DNA from: JBNRMW01 sp050309795
Lineage (GTDB): Bacteria; Bacillota_I; Bacilli_A; Erysipelotrichales; Erysipelotrichaceae
Length of the DNA stretch: 64,000 nucleotides
Direction of reading: 5' to 3'
Assembly: GCA_050309795.1 (NCBI GenBank)
Contig: JBNRMW010000016.1
Coordinates: forward strand, 1 to 64,000
A model generated the notes under the pieces. The model was not told the origin of the DNA, did not search any database, and saw nothing but the letters and a program-made list of their open reading frames with translations. Shown here piece after piece: positions 33,669 to 42,794 of the stretch (within the stretch, counting starts at the first letter, position 1; each line of letters begins with the position of its first letter). Position numbers and translations under genes: made by a program.

Positions 33669-34923
33669 GGTCATTGGTGCCGGCTTAGCAGGAAGCGAAG
33701 CCGCCTATCAACTCTTAAAAGCGGGCTTTGAGGTAGATTTATATGAGATGCGGCCAACGAAAATGACGCCGGCCCACCAAACGAGCAACTTTGCTGAATT
33801 GGTTTGTTCCAATTCGCTCCGCTCGGATGTTGTGACCAATGCGGTTGGTCTTTTGAAAGAAGAAATGCGTCGGTTAGATTCGTTGATTATTAGAGCAGCG
33901 GATACTCATCGGGTGCCTGCGGGTTCCGCTTTGGCTGTGGATCGTACGCATTTTTCAGAATATGTGCACGCGGAACTGTCTAAATTTGAGCATCTAAACA
34001 TCATAAATGAGGAAGTACAGCAACTTGATCAAGAACCGACCATCCTGGCTACTGGACCCTTAACTTCAGAAGCCATGAGTGCGGCGCTTCAAGAATTAAC
34101 CCAAGATGAATTTTTGTCTTTTTACGATGCGATTGCGCCAGTCATCAGTATTGAAGGCATTGATCAGGACATTGTCTATCGAAAATCCCGCTACGACAAG
34201 GGGACCGCGGACTATTTAAATGCTCCGATGAATCAACAACAGTTTGATCGCTTTTACGACTACTTAGTCCAAGCACCAATTGTTGAAGCGCGAGCTTTTG
34301 AAGAAGTCAAGGTTTTTGAAGGGTGTATGCCCATTGAAAGCATGGCCAAGCGAGGCAAAAAGACCTTGTTATTTGGTCCTTTAAAACCAGTAGGTCTAGA
34401 CCATAATGGCCAGCGACATACCGCAGTGGTCCAGTTGCGTCAAGACAATGCGGCCGGTAATTTGTATAATTTAGTCGGCTTTCAAACCCGGTTAACTTGG
34501 GGTGCTCAAAAAGAATTGCTAAAGTTAATTCCCGGCTTAGAGAGGGCAGAAATCGTGCGTTATGGGGTCATGCATCGCAATACCTATATTACAGCTCCGA
34601 AACTCTTGAATGCCCATTTCCAAATGAAGGATCACCCACATCTCTATATTGCTGGTCAATTAAGCGGGGTTGAAGGGTATGTGGAATCGGCTGCTTCGGG
34701 TTTGCTGGCAAGCTTAGCGCTGATTTCAAACTTAAAAGGCGAAGCGTTCCATTTCCCAACCTCAACCATGATCGCAAGTTTAGGCCATTATGTTCATGCC
34801 GCAAATCCAGCGAATTTCCAACCGATGAATGCCAACTTTGGTATTTTAAATACGACTGTTAAAGATAAGAATCAACGGGTGCAACAAGCACTAGAAGCGG
34901 TGGATGCGTATGTATCAACGTGA
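33649..34923 (+). CDS. trmFO: methylenetetrahydrofolate-tRNA U54 methyltransferase TrmFO
   Basis: Forms ribothymidine at tRNA position 54 using methylenetetrahydrofolate and FAD. The 424-aa protein has the FAD-binding VIGAGLAGSEAAYQLL at its start, LVCSNSLRSD, and GQLSGVEGYVESAASG near the end, which distinguish TrmFO/Gid from MnmG. Open frame extends far upstream inside topA, but family N-termini and the AAGG just before fix ATG 33649. The order topA-trmFO-xerC matches Bacillus. Confidence 0.95.
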   Translation: MNQKKVKVIGAGLAGSEAAYQLLKAGFEVDLYEMRPTKMTPAHQTSNFAELVCSNSLRSDVVTNAVGLLKEEMRRLDSLIIRAADTHRVPAGSALAVDRTHFSEYVHAELSKFEHLNIINEEVQQLDQEPTILATGPLTSEAMSAALQELTQDEFLSFYDAIAPVISIEGIDQDIVYRKSRYDKGTADYLNAPMNQQQFDRFYDYLVQAPIVEARAFEEVKVFEGCMPIESMAKRGKKTLLFGPLKPVGLDHNGQRHTAVVQLRQDNAAGNLYNLVGFQTRLTWGAQKELLKLIPGLERAEIVRYGVMHRNTYITAPKLLNAHFQMKDHPHLYIAGQLSGVEGYVESAASGLLASLALISNLKGEAFHFPTSTMIASLGHYVHAANPANFQPMNANFGILNTTVKDKNQRVQQALEAVDAYVST

Positions 34924-35815
34924 GCTGGAAGAATTTTTAAAATATTTTCGTTTACAACATAGTCAATCCGAACATTCTCAAATGGCCTATCGTCAGGATA
35001 TTTCGGCGTTTTTGAAATATTGTCAAGATTTAGGAATTCGCCATTTGGATGAAGTCCAAGAAGTGATGGTGTACGATTATTTAACAGCACTACAAAAAGA
35101 AGGTCATTTGTCAGCGAAGACGATTAATCGAAAAAATTCGGCTTGTCGTTCGTTTTATAAATATTTGAATCTTTTTCATCAGCACCAAACCAATCCTTTT
35201 GCCCTGATTCGTCAGTTTAAAGAGGCCCAAACGTTGCCCAAGGTTTTGAGTGTGGATGAAATTTTAGCTCTTTTAGAAAGTTTTGAAGACAATTCCAAAG
35301 GGCAGCGTGACCAATTAATGGTGGAGTTACTGTATGGAGCCGGGTTACGGGTTTCGGAAGTGGTGGCGTTAAAAATTACGGATATTGATTTTAACCAACG
35401 GTTATTAAGCATTACGGGGAAAGGTCAAAAGCATCGCTATGTTCCGGTTTATGCCGATTTACTTGACCGTTTGAAGCAATATTTAGAAACAACGCGATTG
35501 GAATATATAAAAGAAAGCGATTCAGGCTTTGTTTTCCTAAATCGCTTTGGCAATCCGATAAGTGCGCGCTCGTTACAAATGATTTGTCAGCAAGCAGGTC
35601 TACGTGCAAATATCCAAGGGGTGGTTCATCCCCATATGTTGCGTCATAGTTTTGCGACTCATTTGCTTGATAATGGCGCGGATTTGATTTTAGTTCAAGA
35701 ATTGTTGGGACATGAGAATTTATCAACGACTCAAATCTACACACAAGTATCGATCGAATCGTTACAGCGTGTCTATGAGCAAGCCCATCCCCGAGCCTTG
35801 AAAGCAGACGATTAA
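34910..35815 (+). CDS. xerC: tyrosine recombinase XerC
   Basis: Resolves chromosome dimers at dif together with XerD-type recombinases. The 301-aa protein has the SAM-like N-terminal DNA-binding domain (to about 90), then the catalytic domain with Arg in GAGLRVSEV, Lys in TGKGQKHR, HMLRHSFATHLL (His-x-x-Arg), LGHENLSTT and the nucleophile Tyr in TQIYTQVS. ATG 34904 is also possible; 34910 is six bases after GGTGG. No clpQY or codY follows, unlike Bacillus. Its stop overlaps that of the convergent degV gene. Confidence 0.92.
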   Translation: MYQRELEEFLKYFRLQHSQSEHSQMAYRQDISAFLKYCQDLGIRHLDEVQEVMVYDYLTALQKEGHLSAKTINRKNSACRSFYKYLNLFHQHQTNPFALIRQFKEAQTLPKVLSVDEILALLESFEDNSKGQRDQLMVELLYGAGLRVSEVVALKITDIDFNQRLLSITGKGQKHRYVPVYADLLDRLKQYLETTRLEYIKESDSGFVFLNRFGNPISARSLQMICQQAGLRANIQGVVHPHMLRHSFATHLLDNGADLILVQELLGHENLSTTQIYTQVSIESLQRVYEQAHPRALKADD

Positions 35816-36666
35816 GCTAGTTTTTTACAGCAGGCAATCGCAATGCTTTGTGGTCCAGTGTGGCACATGATCACGGAACCAAGTTTACGGGTTTCAATCT
35901 CGATCTCTGTACCTAGGTGTTCAACCATCGCTGCACGCATGTCGTCTTGTATTTGTTGATCAACATCCCCATAGACGATGACCCAGTGATAGTCACTGGC
36001 GGGTTGATTGCGTTTAATCACGGCTTCGACTGCGTAAGGAATGGCTTTACGTAGAGTTCGTTTCTTTTCTTCTAAGGAAATACCTTGTTGACTAACCGCT
36101 AACAAAGGAATGATTTTAATCATATTTCCCAAACTCGCAATAGTTGGATTGATGCGGCCACCCTTGGCTAAAAACGATAATGTCGCTGGTAATAACACGG
36201 CATCGATGGTCGAATGTTGTTCGACTTTTTCTTTGATTTCTAGAGGTGTTTTCCCTTGTTTAATCAGCACTTGGATGTCTTTTAAGACAAAATACAAGGG
36301 AGCAGAAACAGATTTGGCATTGATGACCGTCACTTTATCGACGTATTCGTCCATATTGGCGATATTTACACCATTACTGTAGGCACCGGCTAAGGATTCC
36401 ATAATGGGAATATAAATAATATGATCAAATCCTTGATGGAGTAAACGATTAAACGTTTCGATTATATCTCCAGTGCGTGGCATTGAGGTTTTAGCCTCTT
36501 TTCCGGCATTTAAGGCATCCGTAATTTGTTGTAATGTGATGTCGACTTCTTCTAAATAATCTATCCCATCGATTTGAATGGGGTCGCGAACGACGACGAC
36601 GTTAAGTGTTTCTTCTTCATGACTTAAGATGTCTGCCGACGAATCGGTTACTAAGGCGATGTTCAT
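35812..36666 (-). CDS. DegV family fatty-acid-binding protein
   Basis: The 284-aa protein matches the DegV/FakB family: N-terminal IALVTDSSADI, then RTGDIIETFNRLL with preceding TSMP (the fatty-acid site region), YIPIMESLAGAY, and KGGRINPTIASLG. Relatives bind a fatty acid and present it to FakA for phosphorylation; no fakA-like gene is in the window. It is a single gene on the minus strand with its own promoter, converging on xerC with a 4-nt stop overlap. Confidence 0.9.
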   Translation of the reverse strand: MNIALVTDSSADILSHEEETLNVVVVRDPIQIDGIDYLEEVDITLQQITDALNAGKEAKTSMPRTGDIIETFNRLLHQGFDHIIYIPIMESLAGAYSNGVNIANMDEYVDKVTVINAKSVSAPLYFVLKDIQVLIKQGKTPLEIKEKVEQHSTIDAVLLPATLSFLAKGGRINPTIASLGNMIKIIPLLAVSQQGISLEEKKRTLRKAIPYAVEAVIKRNQPASDYHWVIVYGDVDQQIQDDMRAAMVEHLGTEIEIETRKLGSVIMCHTGPQSIAIACCKKLA

Positions 36667-36695
36667 GCTTTTAGCTCCTTTAATTGAATAAATCT

Positions 36696-36724
36696 AGTTT
36701 ACGTACTTTTTGTTGAATTGTAAA
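36696..36724 (-). promoter_or_regulatory. promoter of the degV-family gene
   Basis: On the minus strand TTTACA (36724-36719), 17 bp, TAAACT (36701-36696). Bases 36725-36817 between this and the rpsB promoter hold nothing I can identify. Confidence 0.6.
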
Positions 36725-36817
36725 GTGTCCCCGTTAAAAGGGTTTCTCCATTCCCATGGAAGCAACCTATAATTTTATAAAGAATACTTGTTTAACGTCG
36801 ATTTAACGGTCATTTTA

Positions 36818-36846
36818 TTGCAAATAGTAGCGGTTTCATGTATACT
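36818..36846 (+). promoter_or_regulatory. promoter of rpsB-tsf
   Basis: TTGCAA (36818-36823), 17 bp, TATACT (36841-36846). Start predicted near 36853. Confidence 0.75.
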
Positions 36847-36852
36847 TTCATA

Positions 36853-36958
36853 GGCGCATTAATGAGCGCAAGTACACACATCATGAATTCATAAGCCCGT
36901 GCTCGCAAGAGTTGCTTATGTGGGAAATGATGGAGGACTAACGGAAAGGAATTTTTTT
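36853..36958 (+). promoter_or_regulatory. structured rpsB leader, possible S2 autoregulatory RNA
   Basis: The 106-nt leader can form CATAAGC/GCTTATG (36890-36896 and 36914-36920) inside an outer CATCAT/ATGATG pairing whose 3' arm (about 36927-36932) abuts the GGAGG at 36932-36935. A second ribosome site, GGAAAGGA, lies nearer the start. The frame is open from 36899 but the leader is not coding. Autoregulation by S2 is inferred by analogy. Confidence 0.45.
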
Positions 36959-37921
36959 ATGTCAGTAGTTAGTATGAAGCAGTTGCTTGAATCCGGGGCG
37001 TATTTTGGTCATCAGACCCGCCGCTGGAATCCAAAAATGAAACCCTATATTTATACATCCAAGAATGGGTCTCATATTATTAATCTCGATATTACCAGAG
37101 ACTATATCGATGTCGCGTACAACAAATTAAAAGAAATTGTTGAAAAGGGCGGTAAAGTCTTATTTGTTGGAACAAAGAAAAATGCTCAACAAGTCATCTT
37201 GGAAGAGGCCCTACGTTCGGGTTCATTCTTTGTTAATCAACGTTGGTTGGGTGGAACCTTAACCAATTTTAAAACGATTCAGAAAAGTATCCGTCGTTTA
37301 TTAGACATCGAGAAGATGGAAGAAGATGGATCCATTAATGTTTATCCAAAGAAAGAAGTTGTTTTACTACGTAAAGAAGCCGCTCGCTTAGAGAACTTCT
37401 TAGGTGGTATTAAAGAAATGAAAAAAATCCCGGATGCCATGTTTGTGGTTGATCCAATGGAAGAACACAACGCGGTTGCGGAAGCCCGTAAACTAAATAT
37501 TCCCGTTTTTGGCTTAATGGACACCAACTGTGATCCAGCCTTGTTGGATTATGGAATTCCTGCCAACGATGATGCCAATAAAGCAATTAAACTATTAATT
37601 TCGGTGATGGCTGACGCTGTGGTTGAAGCGCAAGGCGGTATTCCAATTGTTGCGTATACCGACCAAGACGAAGAAGAAATCACGATGGCCGATGTTATCC
37701 GTAATGTTGATGAGCAAAACGAGGCCCGTCGTCGTCAACGTCAAGAAGAACGTCGTCAACGTGAAGAACGTCGTCGTTCCGCAACCTTTAACCAAAACCG
37801 ACGGACCTATCGTAAATATGATGCGAAAGCAACCAAAACCGAAGAAGCTGAAACAACAGCTGCTGAAAAACCAGCGGTTGCCGAAACAGCCGAAACGGTT
37901 GAGAACGTGAAGGAGGCATAA
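36959..37921 (+). CDS. rpsB: 30S ribosomal protein S2 with extended C-terminus
   Basis: The first 230 residues are a normal S2: SVVSMKQLLESGAYFGHQTRRWNPKM, FVNQRWLGGTLTNFKT, and FVVDPMEEHNAVAEARKL. The following 90 residues form an extra tail, first arginine/glutamate/glutamine-rich (about 250-285) and then alanine/glutamate/threonine-rich, not found in Bacillus S2 and probably disordered. ATG 36959 follows the GGAAAGGA site and the family N-terminus. tsf follows after 2 nt, the usual pair. Confidence 0.95.
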   Translation: MSVVSMKQLLESGAYFGHQTRRWNPKMKPYIYTSKNGSHIINLDITRDYIDVAYNKLKEIVEKGGKVLFVGTKKNAQQVILEEALRSGSFFVNQRWLGGTLTNFKTIQKSIRRLLDIEKMEEDGSINVYPKKEVVLLRKEAARLENFLGGIKEMKKIPDAMFVVDPMEEHNAVAEARKLNIPVFGLMDTNCDPALLDYGIPANDDANKAIKLLISVMADAVVEAQGGIPIVAYTDQDEEEITMADVIRNVDEQNEARRRQRQEERRQREERRRSATFNQNRRTYRKYDAKATKTEEAETTAAEKPAVAETAETVENVKEA

Positions 37922-37923
37922 TA

Positions 37924-38805
37924 ATGGTCACTGCAGCATTAGTAAAAGAACTAAGAGAATTAACTGGCGCAGGCATGATGGACTGCAAGAAAGCACTTGA
38001 AGCAACCAATGGGGATGTTCAAGCCGCTATCAAATGGCTACAAGAAAAAGGCATGGCATCGGCAGCTAAAAAGGCTGGTCGTATTGCCGCAGAGGGTTTA
38101 GCAAAAGTCGTGCATAAAGATGATTTAGCGGTTATTTACGAAGTAAACGCGGAGACAGACTTTGTAGCTAAAAACGATTCCTTTTTGGATTTAGTCGATA
38201 TGATTGGCGCAAGTTTGCTCGTCTACCAACCAGCAAACCTTGACGAAGCGAACGCACTGGTCATCGAAGGTAAAACCTTGGCTGAACGAATTGTTGATGC
38301 TACCGCAACGATTGGTGAGAAAATTAGTTTTAGACGTTTTGAATTAGTCACAAAAACAGAAGACGAAGTTTTCGGTTCTTATATGCACATGGGTGGTAAG
38401 ATCGCAGGTGTAGCTGTGGTAAAAACCACGGATGACGAGGTTGCTCGCGACATGGCTATGCAAGTTGTTTCGATGAATCCACTCTATGTTTCTCAAGAAA
38501 CGATGCCAGCGGCAGTCATTGAGGAACAAACGCATCTTCAAAAAGAAATTCTTAATAACGATCCAGTTCTTTCCCAAAAGAACGAAAAGCAACAAGAAGG
38601 AATTATTCGCGGTCGAGTTTCAAAAGCTCTTCAAGAAATTTCCTTAGTGGACCAACCATATTTTAAAGATCAAAATATGAAGGTTAGTCAATTTTTGAAA
38701 AATGAAAAAGCTACCGTGACGAAATTTGTTCGTTATGCGGTTGGTGAGGGCATTGAAAAACGCGAAGACGACTTTGCTGCCGAAGTCGCAGCTATGGCTA
38801 AATAA
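37924..38805 (+). CDS. tsf: elongation factor Ts
   Basis: Nucleotide exchange factor for EF-Tu. The 293-aa protein has the N-terminal UBA-like domain LVKELRELTGAGMMDCKKAL, the VYEVNAETDFVAKND signature and the C-terminal dimerisation and coiled-coil region ending VRYAVGEGIEKREDDF. An AAGGAGG site inside the end of rpsB precedes the start. A terminator 43 nt downstream ends the rpsB-tsf unit. Confidence 0.97.
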   Translation: MVTAALVKELRELTGAGMMDCKKALEATNGDVQAAIKWLQEKGMASAAKKAGRIAAEGLAKVVHKDDLAVIYEVNAETDFVAKNDSFLDLVDMIGASLLVYQPANLDEANALVIEGKTLAERIVDATATIGEKISFRRFELVTKTEDEVFGSYMHMGGKIAGVAVVKTTDDEVARDMAMQVVSMNPLYVSQETMPAAVIEEQTHLQKEILNNDPVLSQKNEKQQEGIIRGRVSKALQEISLVDQPYFKDQNMKVSQFLKNEKATVTKFVRYAVGEGIEKREDDFAAEVAAMAK

Positions 38806-38847
38806 TTCGTGCCGTTGCTTGAATTCTGAATTCAGAAAACAGTAAGT

Positions 38848-38875
38848 AAAGAGAGCACGAGCGGCTCTCTTTTTT
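38848..38875 (+). terminator. rho-independent terminator after tsf
   Basis: AAAGAGAGC (38848-38856) pairs with GCTCTCTTT (38864-38872), followed by T to 38875. Some read-through to pyrH, 18 nt on, is likely because no separate pyrH promoter was found. Confidence 0.85.
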
Positions 38876-38892
38876 GAAAGGAACCAATATCA

Positions 38893-39612
38893 ATGTATCG
38901 TAGAATTGTCTTAAAACTCAGTGGAGAAGCGCTGAGTAATAACCAGAATCAGCAGTTCAGTCCTGAGGTTTTATTACAAATTGCCGACGAAATTAAAACC
39001 TTAATCCAACTGGGTATTGAAGTCTCCGTTGTCTGTGGCGGGGGAAACATTATCCGCGGGAAGCAGTCTCAAGATTTACCGATTGATCGGGTCCAAGCCG
39101 ATTATATGGGGATGTTGAGTACCATTATCAATGCGATCGCCATTCAAGGCGCCCTGGAATCAATTGGCGTGGAAACTCGCGTTCAAACTGCGATCGATAT
39201 GCCTAAGGTCGCTGAGCCCTTCATTATTCGGCGCGCGATTCGTCATTTAGAGAAAGGACGAGTGGTCATTTTTGGTGGTGGAACGGGTAGTCCATATTTT
39301 TCAACAGATACCACCGCAGCCCTACGAGCCTCAGAAATCAAGGCCGATGTCATTCTCATGGCTAAAAATGGCGTGGATGGCGTGTATTCAGCCGACCCGA
39401 AAGTTGACCAAGAGGCGATTAGATATGATAAACTAAACTATATGGATATGATTAAGCAATCATTAACCGTTATGGATACCACCGCAACATCGATGTGTAT
39501 GGAAAACGACATCGACTTGGTCGTCTTCAATATGAATGAACCAGGCAATATCGTTAAAGCTGCACGCGGAAATGTTGTTGGAACAATAATTACTAAAGGA
39601 GATAATATATGA
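38893..39612 (+). CDS. pyrH: uridylate kinase
   Basis: Phosphorylates UMP to UDP. The 239-aa amino-acid-kinase-fold protein has LKLSGEALS at the start, VVCGGGNIIRG, MGMLSTIINA, FGGGTGSPYFSTDT and KNGVDGVYSADP. It is hexameric in relatives and feedback-regulated by UTP and GTP. It overlaps frr by 4 nt; pyrH-frr-uppS-cdsA-dxr-rseP is the standard order in Bacillota. Confidence 0.97.
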   Translation: MYRRIVLKLSGEALSNNQNQQFSPEVLLQIADEIKTLIQLGIEVSVVCGGGNIIRGKQSQDLPIDRVQADYMGMLSTIINAIAIQGALESIGVETRVQTAIDMPKVAEPFIIRRAIRHLEKGRVVIFGGGTGSPYFSTDTTAALRASEIKADVILMAKNGVDGVYSADPKVDQEAIRYDKLNYMDMIKQSLTVMDTTATSMCMENDIDLVVFNMNEPGNIVKAARGNVVGTIITKGDNI

Positions 39613-40154
39613 GTTTCTACAAAGATTTAGCGACAGAAGCAATGGAATCTGCGCTTCAAAACTTAGCCGAGAATTTAGCGACGGTTCGCACTGGTCGGGC
39701 AAATCCAGCAATGTTGTCCAAAGTCATGATTGATTATTATGGCGAAATGACCCCAATCAATCAAATGTCCCAAATTTCTGTGGTTGAAGGGACGCAATTG
39801 GTCGTCAAATTATTCGATCCATCGCAATTAAAAAATGTTGAAAAAGCCATTAATGCGGCTAATTTAGGCTTTAATGCCCAAAACGATGGGACCGTTATTC
39901 GGATGAATGTTCCAGCCCTTACCCAAGACACGCGTAAAGTTTTGGTTAAAGATGTCAGTAAAATGGCTGAAGAAGCCAAAGTCGTTGTTCGTAATGCCCG
40001 TCGCGATGTGAATGATCAGATTAAAAAAGATAGTGATCTCAGCGAAGATATGGTAAAACGCGAACTCGAAACCGTGCAAAAAGTGACGGATGAATTTATT
40101 AAAAAAGTGGATGAAATCGCCAAAGAAAAAAGCGATGAGATTTTATTAGTCTAA
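39609..40154 (+). CDS. frr: ribosome recycling factor
   Basis: Splits terminated ribosomes with EF-G. The 181-aa protein has the three-helix-bundle family pattern: AENLATVRTGRANPAML, YYGEMTPINQMSQISV, and KMAEEAKVVVRNARRDVNDQIKK. AAAGGAG inside the end of pyrH serves its ATG. Its TAA overlaps the uppS ATG (TAATG). Confidence 0.97.
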   Translation: MSFYKDLATEAMESALQNLAENLATVRTGRANPAMLSKVMIDYYGEMTPINQMSQISVVEGTQLVVKLFDPSQLKNVEKAINAANLGFNAQNDGTVIRMNVPALTQDTRKVLVKDVSKMAEEAKVVVRNARRDVNDQIKKDSDLSEDMVKRELETVQKVTDEFIKKVDEIAKEKSDEILLV

Positions 40155-40858
40155 TGTCTTCACCCTGTAAACATGTCGCAATCATTATGGATGGCAATGG
40201 TCGTTGGGCTCAACGTCAAGAAAAACAGCGCACCCAAGGCCATCAAGCTGGGGTCGAAGTGGTTCGAACGATTGCGATTGAAGCGAGCCAATTAGGCATT
40301 GAGGTGCTCACACTTTATGCCTTTTCAACTGAAAACTGGCTTCGTCCGCGAACGGAAGTTGAATTTTTAATGAAATTGCCGGCTTACTTCTTTGATCGCT
40401 ATATGGCCGATATTATGAAATACAATATCCGAGTTGAGATTTTAGGCTTATCGGGAAGAATTCCCAGTTCAACCCAAAAGGTTTTAGATCGGGCGGTTAA
40501 AAACTCCAGTAAAAACACTGGCATGGTTTTAGCCATCGCTATGGACTATGGTTCGCGGGCCGAAATGGTCGAAGCCATTAAAACCTACACCCAACAAGTG
40601 ATGGACCAACAACGCAGTAATGATTTAACCGTGGATCAATTTAGTGGGTATTTACAAACTGCCAATTATCCGGAAATTGATTTGTTAATTCGTACGAGTG
40701 GGGAAGAGCGTTTATCCAATTTTTTACTTTGGCAAATAGCTTATGCTGAATTGATGTTTGTCGACAAGGCTTGGCCGGAATTTACGGGGGCGGATTTAAA
40801 AGCATGTTTAGATGAATTTTCCCGACGTCAGCGTCGATTTGGAGGTTTGAATCCATGA
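40154..40858 (+). CDS. uppS: undecaprenyl diphosphate synthase (isoprenyl transferase)
   Basis: Builds the C55 carrier lipid for cell-wall synthesis by cis addition of isopentenyl diphosphate. The 234-aa protein has HVAIIMDGNGRWAQ (catalytic Asp), LTLYAFSTENW, and the C-terminal RTSGEERLSNFLLWQIAYAEL, a slight change from the usual RTSGE.RLSNFLLWQ. The length is typical. It lies between frr and cdsA with overlapping ends. Confidence 0.96.
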   Translation: MSSPCKHVAIIMDGNGRWAQRQEKQRTQGHQAGVEVVRTIAIEASQLGIEVLTLYAFSTENWLRPRTEVEFLMKLPAYFFDRYMADIMKYNIRVEILGLSGRIPSSTQKVLDRAVKNSSKNTGMVLAIAMDYGSRAEMVEAIKTYTQQVMDQQRSNDLTVDQFSGYLQTANYPEIDLLIRTSGEERLSNFLLWQIAYAELMFVDKAWPEFTGADLKACLDEFSRRQRRFGGLNP

Positions 40859-41631
40859 AACAACGATGGAGAACAGGTTTAATTTTAGCGACACTGATTT
40901 TTAGTGTGTTATATTTGGGCGAAATCGCGATGTCGTTGTTTTTAATCGTGGTGGCAGTTTTAGCAGGTTATGAAGTATATGATTTGATTAAAATCGGCAG
41001 TCACCCGATTATTTTAGCGGAGACTTGTGTTGTTTTGAGTTTGTTCATTTTTATGAGTGCTCAGGAAATGCTGATTTTGTTGATTGGTCATTTGATTGCC
41101 TTGATTGTCTTTACCTTGGTTTTTGATTGGTTGTCGATTAACGATGTTTCCTATTTGTTTATGATGGTGGCAGTCGTTGGATTGGGTTTGTTTACGATTA
41201 ACCAGGTTTATACGAAATTTGGCACCTTGGCATTGTTATGGCTTGGTTTAGCCAATTTTGGCACCGATAGTGGGGCGTATCAAATTGGTAGTTTGATCGG
41301 AAAACATAAACTGATTGAACGTATTTCACCAAATAAGACGGTGGAAGGAGCAATTGGAGGCTATGTTGTCGGGGCGATTGTCGGTCTTGTTTTTGGTTTG
41401 ATTTTATTGCGTAGTGTTTTTTCGCCTTCCTTAATTATTTTTATTTCTTTGTTAGTACCGTTAACGGCTCAAATTGGTGATTTGTTTTTTTCCTTGATTA
41501 AACGATCGTTTAAGATTAAAGATTTTGGCTCGTTATTACCTGGTCACGGCGGGATTTTAGATCGATTGGATTCGTTTATTTTCTCAATGTTTGTGGTGAC
41601 GATTATTTTTTCGTTATTTTTACTCGTATGA
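40855..41631 (+). CDS. cdsA: phosphatidate cytidylyltransferase
   Basis: Makes CDP-diacylglycerol for phospholipid synthesis. The 258-aa membrane protein has about seven hydrophobic helices and the family signature near the C-terminus: FSLIKRSFKIKDFGSLLPGHGGILDRLDS in broken form. FGTDSGAYQIGSLIGKHK and SPNKTVEGAIGG lie in the middle. It overlaps uppS and dxr by 4 nt each. Confidence 0.95.
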   Translation: MKQRWRTGLILATLIFSVLYLGEIAMSLFLIVVAVLAGYEVYDLIKIGSHPIILAETCVVLSLFIFMSAQEMLILLIGHLIALIVFTLVFDWLSINDVSYLFMMVAVVGLGLFTINQVYTKFGTLALLWLGLANFGTDSGAYQIGSLIGKHKLIERISPNKTVEGAIGGYVVGAIVGLVFGLILLRSVFSPSLIIFISLLVPLTAQIGDLFFSLIKRSFKIKDFGSLLPGHGGILDRLDSFIFSMFVVTIIFSLFLLV

Positions 41632-42794
41632 AAACGATTTGTCTTTTAGGCGCTTCGGGGTCGATTGGTCTTCAAACTTTAGAAGTGATTGACCAACATC
41701 CGGATCGTTTTACTTTAGAATCGATTTCTGTGGGATTGAATGTACAGGCGGCGAAAGCTATTTTAGAAACGTACGATTCGATTCGCTTTTGTTATACCAT
41801 TGATGATCCTTCAATTCATGGATTAGATCATCTGTTTCCAGAAGTTGTGTTCTTTTCCGGTGAGCAGGGTTTGTTAGATTTAATTAACGCTTCACAAGCC
41901 AATTGGGTTGTTTCGGCATTAACTGGTTTTGCGGGCTTTAAACCGACGTTACGAGCGATTGAGCGTCAAAAAAATATAGCTTTAGCGAATAAGGAAACTC
42001 TTGTTGCTGGGGGCGCGTTAATTATGGAGGCAGTGCGGGTTCACGGGGTACAATTAACCCCGATTGATTCGGAACATTCGGCCATTTATCAAGCGTTAGC
42101 TCATCACCAAAAGAAAGAAGTAGCCTCCATTACTTTGACGGCTTCTGGCGGTGCGTTCCGCAATTTGAATCATGATCAGCTCCAAGATAAAACGAAAGAG
42201 GATGCTTTAAAACACCCGAATTGGCAGATGGGTGCTAAAATAACGATTGATTCAGCAACGATGATGAATAAAGGATTTGAAGTAATGGAAGCCCATTGGC
42301 TTTATGGTTTAGATTACCAAGATATTCATGTGTTAATTCAACCAGAATCGCTGATTCATGGGTTTGTTGAATTTGTTGATGGCTCGATTGTAGCCCAACT
42401 TGCGGGAAGTGATATGCGTATTCCGATTGCTTATGCTTTGAGTGATCAAGAGCATGTACCCTTGAAAAGTTCGACCTTGGATTTTTCAAAAGCGCTCACT
42501 TTACAACTGAAACCGGTAGAAAAAGGTCGCTATCCACTCTTTGATTTGGCATTGGAAGTTGGTCCTCAAGGGGGCATTTTACCGATTGTTCTAAATGCGG
42601 CCAACGAAGTAGCTGTCGAAAAGTTTTTGTTGGATGAGATTGATTACTATCAATTGGAAGCCATCGTTATCCAAACCGTTCATAGCATCGATAATCGAGA
42701 GATTAAAGATGCACAAGATGTGATTGATGTCGATCACCAGGCACGTCAGTTAGCCTTAGAAATAGCAGAGAGGATTAGTTATGGAATTTATTAG
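41628..42794 (+). CDS. dxr: 1-deoxy-D-xylulose 5-phosphate reductoisomerase
   Basis: Second step of the MEP isoprenoid pathway, feeding uppS two genes upstream. The 388-aa NADPH enzyme has LLGASGSIGLQTLEVI, LANKETLVAGG, PIDSEHSAIYQ with TASGGAFR, and KITIDSATMMNKGFEVMEAHWL. Its presence shows that this organism uses the MEP rather than the mevalonate route. It overlaps rseP by 14 nt. Confidence 0.97.
   Translation: MKTICLLGASGSIGLQTLEVIDQHPDRFTLESISVGLNVQAAKAILETYDSIRFCYTIDDPSIHGLDHLFPEVVFFSGEQGLLDLINASQANWVVSALTGFAGFKPTLRAIERQKNIALANKETLVAGGALIMEAVRVHGVQLTPIDSEHSAIYQALAHHQKKEVASITLTASGGAFRNLNHDQLQDKTKEDALKHPNWQMGAKITIDSATMMNKGFEVMEAHWLYGLDYQDIHVLIQPESLIHGFVEFVDGSIVAQLAGSDMRIPIAYALSDQEHVPLKSSTLDFSKALTLQLKPVEKGRYPLFDLALEVGPQGGILPIVLNAANEVAVEKFLLDEIDYYQLEAIVIQTVHSIDNREIKDAQDVIDVDHQARQLALEIAERISYGIY

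Noticed and set aside
34904..35815. XerC as a phage or element integrase
   Set aside because: Its place after topA-trmFO and its length match chromosomal XerC; no attachment repeats or element genes are nearby.
36899..36958. 20-residue N-terminal extension of S2
   Set aside because: It overlaps the structured leader and both ribosome sites; S2 family proteins start at MSVVSMKQLLE-like sequence.
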